This document shows positions 1 to 11,004 of a DNA stretch of 64,000 bases, piece after piece. The translations under genes were made by a program, and so were the position numbers. The DNA comes from Priestia koreensis (GTDB taxonomy: Bacteria; Bacillota; Bacilli; Bacillales; Bacillaceae_H): assembly GCF_001274935.1 (NCBI RefSeq), contig NZ_LILC01000015.1, positions 1-64,000 of the forward strand, given 5' to 3'. The first letter of the stretch is position 1, and each line of letters opens with the position of its first letter. The notes beneath the pieces are model-generated. The model saw nothing but the letters and a program-made list of their open reading frames with translations. It did no database searches and was not told the origin of the DNA.

Positions 1-60
1 TGACGTTTTGCTTGTTTTGTTCAGTTTTCAAAGAACTCTTGTCCCAAAAGCGACCTCTTT
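1..60 (-). promoter_or_regulatory. rRNA operon leader (5' part, runs off the window)
   Basis: Read on the minus strand, this segment carries the TTCTTTGAAAACTGAACAAA-type sequence that precedes 16S rRNA in Bacillus rrn operons and ends in AAAACGTCA at the window edge. It follows two tandem promoters and lies downstream of gyrA, where B. subtilis also has an rrn operon (rrnO). The 16S gene itself is outside the window. Confidence 0.8.
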
Positions 61-89
61 AATATATCACTTTCGAACTTTTATGTCAA
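61..89 (-). promoter_or_regulatory. rrn promoter P2 (sigma-A)
   Basis: On the minus strand a perfect -35 TTGACA (84-89) and -10 TATATT (61-66) are separated by exactly 17 nt, just ahead of the rRNA leader. This is the downstream member of the tandem pair typical of Bacillus rrn operons. Confidence 0.8.
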
Positions 90-143
90 CCACTTTTTTA
101 AGTTTTCGTTCCGACTTATGTATGTGTTTTGCTGACTTTTAAT

Positions 144-172
144 ATAATATCAGATATTCTTTCTTAGTTCAA
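144..172 (-). promoter_or_regulatory. rrn promoter P1 (sigma-A)
   Basis: A minus-strand -35 TTGAAC (167-172) and -10 TATTAT (144-149) with a 17-nt spacer lie about 80 bp upstream of P2. The weaker match fits the upstream member of a tandem rrn pair. Confidence 0.6.
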
Positions 173-215
173 TAGAAAACCAAAAAAAATAAAAAAGAAT
201 AAACCATCTTCAATA

Positions 216-256
216 TAAAAAAGGGACACGTATCTTTTATAGATCTGTGTCCCCTT
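216..256 (-). terminator. gyrA rho-independent terminator
   Basis: GGGACAC (223-229) pairs with GTGTCCC (247-253), with an inner ATCT/AGAT stem. A run of T follows on the minus strand. It lies just after the gyrA stop and insulates gyrA from the rrn promoters. Confidence 0.85.
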
Positions 257-260
257 GTTT

Positions 261-2759
261 TTACTCTTCAGTATCTACTACTTCTGCTTCTATTGCTGTT
301 TCTTCATCTGTAATGTCATCCGAATCTTCTTCTGAAACTTCTACTTTCGCTACAGTCGAAACAAATTCTTCATCTCCAAGGCGAATCAATTTTACACCTT
401 GCGTATTTCGTCCCATTTGAGAAACATCTTTAGTGGCAACACGTATTAAAACCCCGCTCACCGTGATCAACATAATGTCTTCTTCTTCAGTTACCGTTTT
501 AAGTGAAACGATCTTACCGTTCTTCTCTGTAACGTTACATGTTCGAAGACCTTTCCCACCACGAGACTGAATTCTATATTCGGATGTTTTCGTACGTTTC
601 CCATATCCATTTCTTGTTACGATGAGAATGTCAGATTCATCGTCGGAAATTTCCATCCCTACGACTTCATCATCATCTGCAAGCGTAATTCCTTTTACTC
701 CGGTTGCAGTACGTCCCATTGACCGAACATCATCTTCAGGGAAACGAATTAGCATTCCGTTTTGAGTACCAATGAGAATCTCTTTTTTACCGTCTGTCAG
801 CTTAACAGAGATCAGCTCATCTTCTTCTCTCAATCCTAGAGCAATCAATCCACTTGTACGGATATTTTCAAAAGAAGAAAGAGGCGTACGTTTTGAAACG
901 CCCTGTTTTGTTGTGAAGAACAGATAAGCGTCATCGACGAATTGCTCAACTGGAATAATCGCATTTACCCATTCGTCTTTATCCACCTCAAGTAAATTAA
1001 TAATTGGAAGACCCTTAGCTGTACGACTAAACTCAGGAATTTCATAACCTTTTGTACGATAAACCTTACCTTTGTTTGTAAAGTACAGGATCGTATCATG
1101 TGTAGAAGTGGTTAAGAGCTGCTCAACAAAGTCATTCTCATGCATGTTCATTCCCTGTATTCCTCTACCGCCACGCTTTTGACTTCGATAGGTAGAAACA
1201 GGAAGACGCTTAATATATCCATTGTGTGTTAGTGTGATAACAATATCCTGGCGAGGAATTAAGTCCTCATCCTCAATCGTTTCTAGTCCACCTAGTACAA
1301 TTTCAGTACGTCGCTCATCATTGTAGCGTTCTTTAATATCCATTAATTCTTCGCGGATGATTTCAAGTACCTTTTCCTCATCAGCTAAAATCGCCTTTAG
1401 TTCTTGAATTAAAGCAACAAGAGCCTGATACTCTTCTTCAATTTTTTCACGTTCTAAACCTGTCAAACGTTGCAAACGCATATCAAGGATTGCTTGGGCC
1501 TGTTTTTCACTTAATGAGAAGTTCTCCATTAAACCTTGTTTTGCAATTTCTCCTGTTTGAGATCTTCTGATTAAGGCTATTACTTCATCGAGATGGTCAA
1601 GGGCAATCTTCAAACCTTCTAAGATATGAGCTCTTGCTTCAGCTTTTCGCAATTCAAATTGAGTACGGCGACGAATAATGACTACTTGATGCTCAAGATA
1701 ATAATGTAAGCATTCCTTCAAGTTCAGCACTTTAGGCTGCCCTTCAACTAATGCTAGTGTATTAATACCAAAGCTTGTTTGAAGAGCTGTTTGCTTATAT
1801 AAATTGTTCAGTAGAACATTTGCATTTGCATCACGACGAACTTCAATGACGATACGTAGACCTTCTCGGTCAGATTCATCACGTAAGTCTGTAATTCCAT
1901 CAATCTTTTTATCACGCACTAATTCAGCGATCTTCTCAATCAATCTTGCTTTATTCACTTGATATGGAAGCTCGGAAACGAGAATGGTTTCTCTTCCATT
2001 TGGTTTTTCTTCAATTGTTACTTTCGCACGAACTGTAATCGAACCCTTACCCGTTTCATACGCTCGACGAATTCCACTACGTCCTAAAATTTGTCCACCT
2101 GTGGGGAAATCAGGTCCTGGGATAATATCCATTAATTCAGGAATCGTAATATCTGGATTTTTACTTAACTCTAAAACACCATCGATAACTTCACCTAGTT
2201 GATGAGGAGGAATGTTAGTCGCCATCCCTACTGCAATCCCAGATGATCCGTTCACTAGAAGGTTCGGGAAACGAGAAGGAAGAACAACTGGTTCACGTTC
2301 TGAACCATCATAGTTATCTTGGTAGTCAATCGTATCCTTGTTAATGTCACGCAAGAGCTCCATAGAGATTTTGGACATTCTAGATTCGGTATAACGCATA
2401 GCCGCAGCTCCGTCACCGTCGATAGAACCAAAGTTTCCGTGCCCATCTACAAGCATATAGCGATAACTAAAATCCTGCGCCATCCTAACCATTGTTTCAT
2501 AAACGGATGAGTCACCATGTGGATGGTACTTACCGATTACTTCACCAACGATACGTGCTGACTTTTTATGTGCTTTATCTGATGTCATCCCTAGATCATT
2601 CATTGCATACAAAATACGGCGATGAACAGGCTTTAATCCATCACGAGCATCAGGCAAGGCACGTGAAACGATTACACTCATCGCATAATCTAAGAATGAT
2701 GTTCTCATTTCTTTACTAATATTAATCTCTTTTACATTTGAAACTGGCTTATCTGACAT
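261..2759 (-). CDS. gyrA: DNA gyrase subunit A
   Basis: GyrA cuts and rejoins DNA in the A2B2 gyrase that introduces negative supercoils ahead of replication forks. The 832-residue product is full length. The N-terminal winged-helix region has the quinolone-determining segment [12 protein letters not shown] (about 79-90), with Ser84 and Glu88 in the sensitive-type state. The catalytic tyrosine is in RYTESRM (about Tyr123). A GyrA box of the form QKRGGRG lies near residue 530, in the C-terminal DNA-wrapping beta-pinwheel, and the C-terminal tail is acidic. It starts with ATG behind an AGGAGG site. It follows gyrB by 127 bp and has its own terminator. Confidence 0.98.
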   Translation of the reverse strand: MSDKPVSNVKEINISKEMRTSFLDYAMSVIVSRALPDARDGLKPVHRRILYAMNDLGMTSDKAHKKSARIVGEVIGKYHPHGDSSVYETMVRMAQDFSYRYMLVDGHGNFGSIDGDGAAAMRYTESRMSKISMELLRDINKDTIDYQDNYDGSEREPVVLPSRFPNLLVNGSSGIAVGMATNIPPHQLGEVIDGVLELSKNPDITIPELMDIIPGPDFPTGGQILGRSGIRRAYETGKGSITVRAKVTIEEKPNGRETILVSELPYQVNKARLIEKIAELVRDKKIDGITDLRDESDREGLRIVIEVRRDANANVLLNNLYKQTALQTSFGINTLALVEGQPKVLNLKECLHYYLEHQVVIIRRRTQFELRKAEARAHILEGLKIALDHLDEVIALIRRSQTGEIAKQGLMENFSLSEKQAQAILDMRLQRLTGLEREKIEEEYQALVALIQELKAILADEEKVLEIIREELMDIKERYNDERRTEIVLGGLETIEDEDLIPRQDIVITLTHNGYIKRLPVSTYRSQKRGGRGIQGMNMHENDFVEQLLTTSTHDTILYFTNKGKVYRTKGYEIPEFSRTAKGLPIINLLEVDKDEWVNAIIPVEQFVDDAYLFFTTKQGVSKRTPLSSFENIRTSGLIALGLREEDELISVKLTDGKKEILIGTQNGMLIRFPEDDVRSMGRTATGVKGITLADDDEVVGMEISDDESDILIVTRNGYGKRTKTSEYRIQSRGGKGLRTCNVTEKNGKIVSLKTVTEEEDIMLITVSGVLIRVATKDVSQMGRNTQGVKLIRLGDEEFVSTVAKVEVSEEDSDDITDEETAIEAEVVDTEE

Positions 2760-2817
2760 ACATCAGAACCTCCTTTAAAAAGCTCGTTCATAAAATACAG
2801 CCGTTCAATAAGTAAAG

Positions 2818-2843
2818 ACAGGATAGAGTTTCTTCTATCCTGT
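2818..2843 (-). terminator. gyrB-gyrA intergenic hairpin (possible attenuator)
   Basis: A perfect 10-bp stem, ACAGGATAGA/TCTATCCTGT, closes a 6-nt loop between gyrB and gyrA. The T-tract on the minus strand is weak (CTTTACTT), so it may be a processing or attenuation hairpin and not a full terminator. Confidence 0.4.
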
Positions 2844-2886
2844 GATGACTTACTTTGTTTAATGATGAATATTTCCATAAACGAAC

Positions 2887-4872
<1,986 letters not shown>

Positions 4873-4964
4873 TTAAAAAATATATTTGAATGAATCTTTC
4901 CTTACCTACCATTTTCTAGCGAACTCATAATGATTGTTACAAGGATAGAAAGTGGTGCAAAAAA

Positions 4965-6083
4965 CTATTTAATACGCTGAATCTCTCCAGCTGTTACCTC
5001 ATAGGTAGCAGCACGTTCTAATGTTTCATGATGAATACCATCAATGCTTGTGGTCGTAACAAAAGTTTGAACTTTACCTTGAATGGTATTGAGTAAGTGT
5101 GATTGTCGATAATCATCTAGTTCTGACAGAACATCATCCAATAAAAGAATGGGATATTCCCCTACCTCCGAGTAAATAAGCTCAATTTCCGCTAATTTCA
5201 ATGACAAAGCGGTTGTACGCTGTTGACCTTGAGAGCCAAAGGTTTGAACGTCTTTATCGTTTACGTAGAAAATCAAATCATCTCGATGTGGACCAGCGAG
5301 TGTAACTCCCCGATCGATTTCTCTTGATTGAATCTGTTCAAACTTTTTTGCATATTCTTCTATCATTTTCGACAAGTCTTCTTTGTCTGATACATCTATT
5401 GAGTTTTTATACGTAATTTTTAACGTTTCTTTTCCACGACTTATGCCATCATGGATCGGTTCTGCCCATTTTTGTAGCAAGTCTAAAAACTCAAATCGTT
5501 TCTTTAGAACACGAGCAGCAACTTCACATAGCTGTTCTGTCATAATTTCTAAAAACGTTATATCAGATGTTTTTTTCGTTTGGAGTTGTTTTAAATACTG
5601 ATTGCGTTGCTGAAGAATTTTTTGATAACGACTTAAGTCATACATATATACAGGAGAAACCTGACCAATCTCCATATCAATGAATCGTCTTCGAACTTGG
5701 GGACTACCCTTAACGAGATTTAGATCTTCTGGGGCAAACATGACCGTATTCAAAGCCCCAATATACTGACTAAGCTTTTGTTGCTCAATATGGTTATATT
5801 TTGCCTTTTTCCCTTTGGTTGAGATGATTAATTCTAGTTGGGTTGGTCCGTTTTGCTTTTCAATCTGACCTGTAATTTTTGCGAACTCTTGATCCCATTG
5901 AATAAGTTCTTTGTCATTTGATGCACGATGTGATTTGGCCATAGACAGCACAAAAATCGATTCCATGACATTTGTTTTTCCTTGAGCATTTTCCCCAAGG
6001 ATCACATTCACTTTATTTTCAAAAGAAACAGTTGTTCGATTATAATTCCGGTAATTTACCAGAGATAGTTCTTTAATATACAA
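4965..6083 (-). CDS. recF: DNA replication and repair ATPase RecF
   Basis: RecF is an SMC/ABC-like ATPase that helps RecOR load RecA on gapped DNA at stalled forks. Its 372 residues include Walker [10 protein letters not shown] (about 30-38), an ABC signature-like [16 protein letters not shown] (about 285), and Walker B with D-loop [12 protein letters not shown] (about 315-326). The start is TTG (TTG TAT ATT AAA), preceded by a GGTGATC-type site. It lies 15 bp behind rlbA in the dnaA-dnaN-rlbA-recF order. Confidence 0.97.
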   Translation of the reverse strand: MYIKELSLVNYRNYNRTTVSFENKVNVILGENAQGKTNVMESIFVLSMAKSHRASNDKELIQWDQEFAKITGQIEKQNGPTQLELIISTKGKKAKYNHIEQQKLSQYIGALNTVMFAPEDLNLVKGSPQVRRRFIDMEIGQVSPVYMYDLSRYQKILQQRNQYLKQLQTKKTSDITFLEIMTEQLCEVAARVLKKRFEFLDLLQKWAEPIHDGISRGKETLKITYKNSIDVSDKEDLSKMIEEYAKKFEQIQSREIDRGVTLAGPHRDDLIFYVNDKDVQTFGSQGQQRTTALSLKLAEIELIYSEVGEYPILLLDDVLSELDDYRQSHLLNTIQGKVQTFVTTTSIDGIHHETLERAATYEVTAGEIQRIK

Positions 6084-6098
6084 AAGGGATCACCAACT

Positions 6099-6311
6099 TT
6101 AAGAAATCACCACAAACTTCCCTACATCAGGAATGTCTATTATATCTTGATCTTTTAATTTACGACCTCGTCTATTTTCAGGTTCTTGGTTCACGTATAC
6201 TTCATATTCTTGAAGAAACCATTTAGCCATGCCACCCGTTTGGATCACATCCGCTAATTTTAAAAACTGACCTAGTGTAATTACTTCTGTTGAGATGCGA
6301 ACTTCCTTCAT
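6099..6311 (-). CDS. rlbA: S4-domain RNA-binding protein RlbA (YaaA)
   Basis: This 70-residue protein is almost entirely one S4-like RNA-binding fold: TLGQFLKLADVIQTGGMAK, then an RRGRKL basic patch and a C-terminal DIPDVGKFVV strand. The family sits between dnaN and recF across Firmicutes and is usually called YaaA or RlbA, with a suggested ribosome-related role. It starts with ATG behind GAGAGGT, and is separated from recF by 15 bp. Its molecular role cannot be read from the sequence. Confidence 0.9.
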   Translation of the reverse strand: MKEVRISTEVITLGQFLKLADVIQTGGMAKWFLQEYEVYVNQEPENRRGRKLKDQDIIDIPDVGKFVVIS

Positions 6312-6378
6312 CGAATACCTCTCACTTTCAAATTGTGTATCTTATATATTGTACTAAATAAAACGAAAAGAGAAAAGG

Positions 6379-6411
6379 ACAAGGGCACGTAATCTACGTA
6401 TGCACCCTTGT
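6379..6411 (-). terminator. dnaN-rlbA intergenic hairpin
   Basis: ACAAGGG and CCCTTGT arms enclose a second complementary ACGTA pair between dnaN and rlbA, followed on the minus strand by a pyrimidine tract (CCTTTTCTCTTTT). A wider repeat, AATCGCTC/GAGCGATT, lies at about 6425-6489. This looks like a partial terminator or attenuator within the dnaA-recF transcription unit. Confidence 0.4.
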
Positions 6412-6518
6412 AAGCCCTCTTTTTAGGCAGAAAATCGCTCCTTTTCAAACCTCAGCTGAAGACCAAGAATTACAGAAAAAGAGCGATTATATAAAAATTA
6501 ATGGTTCAATCGATTAGA

Positions 6519-7655
6519 TTAGTAAGTACGTACTGGTAAGATCAATTGTAACATAGAATCATCTTCTGGTGTACGAATAATAAAAGGTCTCATTGCACCA
6601 GTGAAACTAACTTTAATTTCAGTTCCTTCTAAGGCTTTTAGTGCATCAAGCATATATTTTGCACTGAACGAGATTTTTAGATCTTCTCCATCAATTGATT
6701 GGCTTTGCACCTCTTCGATTACCTTACCAATTTCGGGTGAGTTAGATGAGATCTCAACAACCCCTTCCTCAAGTGTTGAAAGCTTCACCACATTGTTGCG
6801 CCCTTCTTTTGCTAATAAAGACGCTCGATCAATTGCTTGTAAAAACTCCTTCACATTTAACGTCATATCTGTTTTACTTTCAGATGGAATTAAACGAGAC
6901 GTATCAGGATAGTTTCCGTCAAGTAGTCTAGAGAAGAATAAGATATGCTTCGTTTTGAATAAAACCTGATTGTTTGTGATAACAATATCTACTAGGTCAT
7001 GAGAATCATCTAAGATTTTGCTGAATTCACTTAAGCTTTTACCTGGAATCACCACGTTGTAAGACGAATCAGCATCAATTTCTACTGGAGCCTTACGCAG
7101 CGCAAGTCGATGGCTATCTGTTGCAATACATGTAAGAATTTTATCTTCTACCTTCCAGTTTACACCTGTCAATATAGGTCGTGTTTCTGAGGTGGACACC
7201 GCAAAGACAGTTTGGCGGATCATGTTTTTTAGAAGGTCCGTTGAAATTTTAAATGCATTCTCCTCTTCAATCTGTGGAAGATGAGGATATTCTTCAGCAT
7301 CTAATCCATTCAAGTTAAATTCAGCCTTACCTGATCGAATAACCGTCGAAAAATGAGGTTGAACTTCAATTTCAACAGACTCCTTTGGTAATTTACGTAC
7401 AATTTCACTAAAAAATCTTGCCGGCAGCACAATACTTCCAGAATGATGAATGTCGACAATCTCTTTTCCATCCTCTTCTACTGGGATGAATGATTCGATA
7501 GATATATCTGAATCGCTTCCCGTTAGAGTTACGCCTTCATCCGTTGCTACAATTTTGATCCCTGTTAAGATTGGAATCGTTGTTCGAGAAGATACAGCTT
7601 TCATAACATCTTGAACACTTTGCACTAATGCATCTTTCGCGATAATAAACTTCAT
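6519..7655 (-). CDS. dnaN: DNA polymerase III beta subunit (sliding clamp)
   Basis: DnaN dimerises into the ring that tethers DNA polymerases to the template. The 378 residues match the length and three-fold repeat structure of Firmicute clamps. Recognisable features are the N-terminal MKFII start, the SETRPILTGVNW segment at the start of the middle domain, and the C-terminal LPVRTY tail that borders the clamp-binding pocket. The start is ATG with AGGAGGA upstream. It follows dnaA, separated by the 193-bp origin unwinding module. Confidence 0.98.
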   Translation of the reverse strand: MKFIIAKDALVQSVQDVMKAVSSRTTIPILTGIKIVATDEGVTLTGSDSDISIESFIPVEEDGKEIVDIHHSGSIVLPARFFSEIVRKLPKESVEIEVQPHFSTVIRSGKAEFNLNGLDAEEYPHLPQIEEENAFKISTDLLKNMIRQTVFAVSTSETRPILTGVNWKVEDKILTCIATDSHRLALRKAPVEIDADSSYNVVIPGKSLSEFSKILDDSHDLVDIVITNNQVLFKTKHILFFSRLLDGNYPDTSRLIPSESKTDMTLNVKEFLQAIDRASLLAKEGRNNVVKLSTLEEGVVEISSNSPEIGKVIEEVQSQSIDGEDLKISFSAKYMLDALKALEGTEIKVSFTGAMRPFIIRTPEDDSMLQLILPVRTY

Positions 7656-7690
7656 AATGGAAATCCTCCTATGGACTAAATGGTTTTAGG

Positions 7691-7830
7691 AATACTTTTA
7701 TTATTATTTTAAAAGAGTAGTAGTAGTCGTAGGGGCTGTGAGTATGTGGATAACTATACTGCAGCCCAATAATTACAGTCTATCCACATGTGGATAGACT
7801 GTGCATAATACTATATGAATTATTCACATG
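7691..7830 (-). other. oriC: oriC unwinding module: DnaA boxes, DnaA-trios and DUE between dnaA and dnaN
   Basis: In the dnaA-to-dnaN direction there are DnaA boxes (TTATTCACA-like at 7820-7828, an inverted pair at 7780-7797, a perfect TTATCCACA complement at 7745-7753), then a GC-rich spacer (CAGCCCC complement, about 7731-7740), then consecutive trinucleotides read as TAG on the plus strand at 7718-7720, 7721-7723, 7724-7726 and 7730-7732, then an AT-rich tract (7691-7715). This is the box / GC spacer / DnaA-trio / DUE arrangement described for B. subtilis, where DnaA filaments open the duplex. Confidence 0.85.
7775..7802. repeat. 28-bp perfect palindrome with back-to-back DnaA boxes
   Basis: The segment reads identically on both strands. 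Its core is CTATCCACA immediately followed by TGTGGATAG, so two DnaA boxes with one mismatch each abut head to head, flanked by ACAGT/ACTGT arms. It lies inside the dnaA-dnaN part of oriC. Confidence 0.85.
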
Positions 7831-7848
7831 TTACAAGAGATAAGTGGA

Positions 7849-9192
7849 TTAACGTAAAATATCTTTGATCTCTTGGATTTGGTTTTTTAACTGATTATCT
7901 GTTCCTAAAAGTGTAGAGATCTTTTCGTGAGCGTGAATGACCGTTGTGTGATCACGGCCGCCAAATTCTTCGCCAATCTTCGGTAGTGAAAAATCCGTCA
8001 GCTCTCGAGATAGATACATAGCAATTTGTCTTGGGAAAGCTACAGATTTTGTACGCTTTTTGGCTTTAAAATCCTCTAACTTAATATTAAATTGTTGCCC
8101 TACTACCCGCTGAATATCTTGAATTGTAATCATTTTAGGCTTAGAGCTTGGAATGATGTCTTTTAGCGCCTCTGCTGCTAAGTCAGCATTAATATCCTTG
8201 TTTACTAGAGATGAATAGGCAACAACGCGAATTAAAGCCCCTTCTAGCTCACGAATATTCGAGTCAATTTGATTCGCGATGTACAGCATCACTTCATTTG
8301 GGATGACTAAACCATCTGCTTTTGCTTTTTTACGCAGAATCGCAATACGTGTTTCTAAATCCGGTGGCGTAATGTCTGTAATTAACCCCCACTCAAATCG
8401 TGAACGCAGGCGATCCTCTAACGTAGGAATTTCTTTCGGTGGGCGATCACTTGAAATAACGATCTGCTTGCTTTCTTCATGCAGCGTATTAAACGTATGG
8501 AAAAACTCTTCTTGCGTTTGTTCTTTTCCAGCTAAAAATTGAATATCATCTATCAGTAAGACATCAACACTGCGATATTTGTTACGGAATTCAACTGCTT
8601 TATTATCACGAATTGAATTAATGAATTCATTGGTAAATTTTTCAGAAGATAAATACACCACTTTTGCGTTCGGATTATGATCTAGCACATAATGACCAAT
8701 CGCGTGCATTAAGTGAGTTTTCCCCAACCCAACTCCCCCGTAAATAAATAAAGGGTTATAGGCCTTAGCAGGCGCCTCTGCAACGGCAAGAGATGCTGCG
8801 TGGGCAAAACGGTTTCCAGAGCCAATAACAAACGTGTCGAACGTATATTTAGGATTCAGCATACTTTGAGGAAATTCGCTCGTCTCATCCGACTTTTGAA
8901 CTTTTTTTCTTGGAGCATTAAGATCAAAGTCCTCTTCTGATTGATTTTGGGGAATGATAAATTTTACGGCTAATTCTTCCCCTGTTAAATCATAAAGAGT
9001 TTCAGCAATTAAATCTGAGTATCGTGATTCGAGCCAGTCGCGGGCAAAGTCGTTAGGAGCTGTAATGATTAGGGTGTCTCCTTGCAGTGCATGGGCCTTT
9101 GTTGATTTTAACCATGTTTCAAAGCTAGGTTTGCTTAATTTTTTCTCTATTTCAGTCAGCGCTTTGGTCCATAAATCATGGATATTTTCCAA
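7849..9192 (-). CDS. dnaA: Chromosomal replication initiator DnaA
   Basis: DnaA is the AAA+ protein that binds oriC boxes, opens the duplex and recruits the helicase. The 447-residue protein has all four domains: an N-terminal interaction domain (1-80), a variable linker (about 85-112), the AAA+ core with Walker A GGVGLGKT (152-159) and Walker [10 protein letters not shown] (about 211-219), and the C-terminal DNA-binding domain with [15 protein letters not shown] (about 411-425). The start codon is TTG, preceded by a GGGAGGGGGA site. DnaA boxes on both sides of the gene fit autoregulation. Confidence 0.98.
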   Translation of the reverse strand: MENIHDLWTKALTEIEKKLSKPSFETWLKSTKAHALQGDTLIITAPNDFARDWLESRYSDLIAETLYDLTGEELAVKFIIPQNQSEEDFDLNAPRKKVQKSDETSEFPQSMLNPKYTFDTFVIGSGNRFAHAASLAVAEAPAKAYNPLFIYGGVGLGKTHLMHAIGHYVLDHNPNAKVVYLSSEKFTNEFINSIRDNKAVEFRNKYRSVDVLLIDDIQFLAGKEQTQEEFFHTFNTLHEESKQIVISSDRPPKEIPTLEDRLRSRFEWGLITDITPPDLETRIAILRKKAKADGLVIPNEVMLYIANQIDSNIRELEGALIRVVAYSSLVNKDINADLAAEALKDIIPSSKPKMITIQDIQRVVGQQFNIKLEDFKAKKRTKSVAFPRQIAMYLSRELTDFSLPKIGEEFGGRDHTTVIHAHEKISTLLGTDNQLKNQIQEIKDILR

Positions 9193-10025
9193 AACAATCC
9201 CCCTCCCTTACGTGTGAAAATTCATTGTACAACCTTTGTACAGTACTATATGCAACGGAATGCATAAGAAAATCATAAATATACATTTTAGACATTGTGG
9301 ATAAATATATAATATAGAAGAAAAGTGACTTTTAGACATAATCCACAAGAAGTGGACAAAAAGATACACACATGGTGAATAAAATTTCCACAAGTTATCC
9401 ACAACTGTGGATATTTCAACCAGTAGAATTTGCTTATTAAGAGTGAAAACAAAAATATAATATCAAAGAAAACCAATAGTTGCAATGGATTTTCGAAACT
9501 TATCCACAATCACTACAGGTTGTGGAAATAATTTGTCCACAGCACTATATAATGTGTACCCCTTGTCGATAAATCTGGAGATAAGAAAAAAATGTCGAAA
9601 AAACTTATCCACAAAGGGAAAATAGGGAGCGTTGAATAAAAAGAGATAATTTTATGAAGAGGGAAAGAATGGGGTAAACAACTAGATAATATTTGTGTAT
9701 ACTATGAAGGTGATGAAGACAGATACGTAAAAAAATGATAAGATAGGTAGTATTGAAAAAATTGAATGTCTATATCTGTTGCTTAAGGTGTATGCTTAAG
9801 AAGAAGATCTGGAGATAGATTTGATTCAGCGCAGGCCAAAACGTGATTTTCAGGATACAAAAAGCAGCTAAACCTGATTTGTTAAATGAAACCGTTCATT
9901 ATGAAAAGAGATAAAATAGAGATAAAAATCGTCTTTTTTTATTATAAAGTTGACAGAATGGGAGACATGTCACTATAATTATTAAGACTGTCTTTTTCAG
10001 ATATTCCTCGAGGAGGTGTAGATAA
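9193..10025. other. oriC: oriC, dnaA-upstream DnaA-box region
   Basis: The 833-bp gene-free interval between divergent dnaA and rpmH is AT-rich and studded with DnaA boxes. Perfect TTATCCACA or its complement occurs at 9296-9304, 9395-9403, 9500-9508 and 9604-9612. One-mismatch boxes lie at 9339-9347 (TAATCCACA), 9406-9414 (TGTGGATAT) and 9533-9541 (TTGTCCACA). The right part (about 9620-9940) has no gene I can support, and the rpmH promoter follows. Together with the dnaA-dnaN module this makes a bipartite Bacillus-type origin. Confidence 0.9.
9950..9979 (+). promoter_or_regulatory. rpmH promoter (sigma-A)
   Basis: A perfect -35 TTGACA (9950-9955) and perfect -10 TATAAT (9974-9979) with an 18-nt spacer lie about 46 bp upstream of the rpmH start. 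A strong promoter is expected for a ribosomal protein gene. Confidence 0.85.
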
Positions 10026-10160
<135 letters not shown>

Positions 10161-10161
10161 T

Positions 10162-10190
10162 GGCCACTGAACTGTCAGTGGTCTTTTTTT
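10162..10190 (+). terminator. rpmH terminator/attenuator
   Basis: GGCCACTGA (10162-10170) and TCAGTGGTC (10175-10183) form a 9-bp stem with a 4-nt loop, followed by seven T. It sits 2 nt after the rpmH stop and before rnpA. Confidence 0.8.
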
Positions 10191-10200
10191 CTCTTTGTAC

Positions 10201-10230
10201 ACTTTAACCTGGTTTAAACCAGGTTAAAGT
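10201..10230. repeat. 30-bp perfect palindrome between rpmH and rnpA
   Basis: The segment is identical to its reverse complement over all 30 bases. It centres on GGTTTAAACC and has ACTTTAACCT/AGGTTAAAGT arms. As RNA it could form a long hairpin with almost no loop; as DNA it could be an operator. No T-run follows, so it is not a standard terminator. Confidence 0.85.
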
Positions 10231-10277
10231 TGCAGAAAATGTGAGAAGAACGGAATGGTACAGGAGCTGTTAAAACA

Positions 10278-10619
10278 ATGAGGAAAAGTTATCGAATCAA
10301 AGAAAATAAAGATTTTCAGCATGTTTTTAAAAAGGGGACGTCCGTTGCGAACCGTCAATTTGTGGTATACGCTATCGAAAAACCGGATCAGCCTCATTTT
10401 CGTATTGGCTTGTCAGTTGGGAAAAAAATCGGCAACGCTGTGGTACGGAATAGAGTAAAAAGATTAATTCGCCAGGTTTTCTTTGAGTTATCAAGTTCTC
10501 TAGAGCAAAATAGGGATTATGTAATTATTGCAAGGTATCCAACGGCAGAAATGACATATGAAGAAGTGAGCAAAAGCTTGCAGCATGTGCTGAGAAGATC
10601 TAAAGTGTTGAAAAAGTAA
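10278..10619 (+). CDS. rnpA: Ribonuclease P protein component
   Basis: RnpA is the protein subunit that helps RNase P RNA bind and cut the 5' leader of pre-tRNAs. The 113 residues have the family layout: N-terminal [20 protein letters not shown], then the RNR-type motif [17 protein letters not shown] (about 52-68), which contacts the RNA. The start is ATG, with AGGAGCTG upstream. In most Bacillaceae the next gene is spoIIIJ/yidC. Here it is followed by 385 bp without a recognisable YidC. Confidence 0.97.
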   Translation: MRKSYRIKENKDFQHVFKKGTSVANRQFVVYAIEKPDQPHFRIGLSVGKKIGNAVVRNRVKRLIRQVFFELSSSLEQNRDYVIIARYPTAEMTYEEVSKSLQHVLRRSKVLKK

Positions 10620-11004
10620 TGAAGGTATTTTGTTTGTTAAAATGAAGGATGAGGGGATACGAAGGAATAGTTAAAAGTGGACAGGACCGTTTTTAAAAGG
10701 GTTTTGCACCTAAAACGACGTGTTCTATCTCGCCTTTTACATAATTAAGTGATTGATGTAGAGCCCTTACTTACAGCGAAGAGGCTTGGATCGGTGCTCA
10801 TAATCTCCTCTATCCACAATTTTACGTTCCTCTTTTCAAAATTACTACTAATTTGAATTCCTCTAATGAAAAAACAACTAGATTTCAATTTATTTCTACA
10901 TAATGTCCTTTCATACGTTGTTTTTCTCCTCTTATTGTTCGTATACTTAATAATAGACTATAACGTTTTAATAATCAGAAAACTCTTAAAAGGAGGAGTT
11001 TGAT
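10620..11004 (+). other. rnpA-jag intergenic region lacking spoIIIJ/yidC
   Basis: This 385-bp stretch occupies the place where Bacillus normally has spoIIIJ (yidC1), a gene of roughly 780 bp. I see no lipobox start, no YidC transmembrane segments and no remnant in any frame. The only open frame of note is a 45-codon hydrophobic one at 10866-11003. The region ends with the AAAGGAGGAG ribosome-binding site of jag. Confidence 0.7.
10866..11003 (+). CDS. Possible 45-residue membrane peptide before jag (doubtful)
   Basis: An ATG-started frame encodes 45 residues with one hydrophobic stretch (about 16-30, rich in Val, Phe, Leu and Ile) followed by a basic end. Its stop lies 1 nt before the jag start codon, so its end runs through the jag ribosome-binding site. 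There is no visible ribosome-binding site before its own ATG, and the local sequence is AT-rich, so it may be a chance frame. No function is assigned. Confidence 0.2.
   Translation: MKKQLDFNLFLHNVLSYVVFLLLLFVYLIIDYNVLIIRKLLKGGV

Noticed and set aside
10810..10818. CTATCCACA in the rnpA-jag gap
   Set aside because: One isolated mismatched box, not part of a cluster or dyad.
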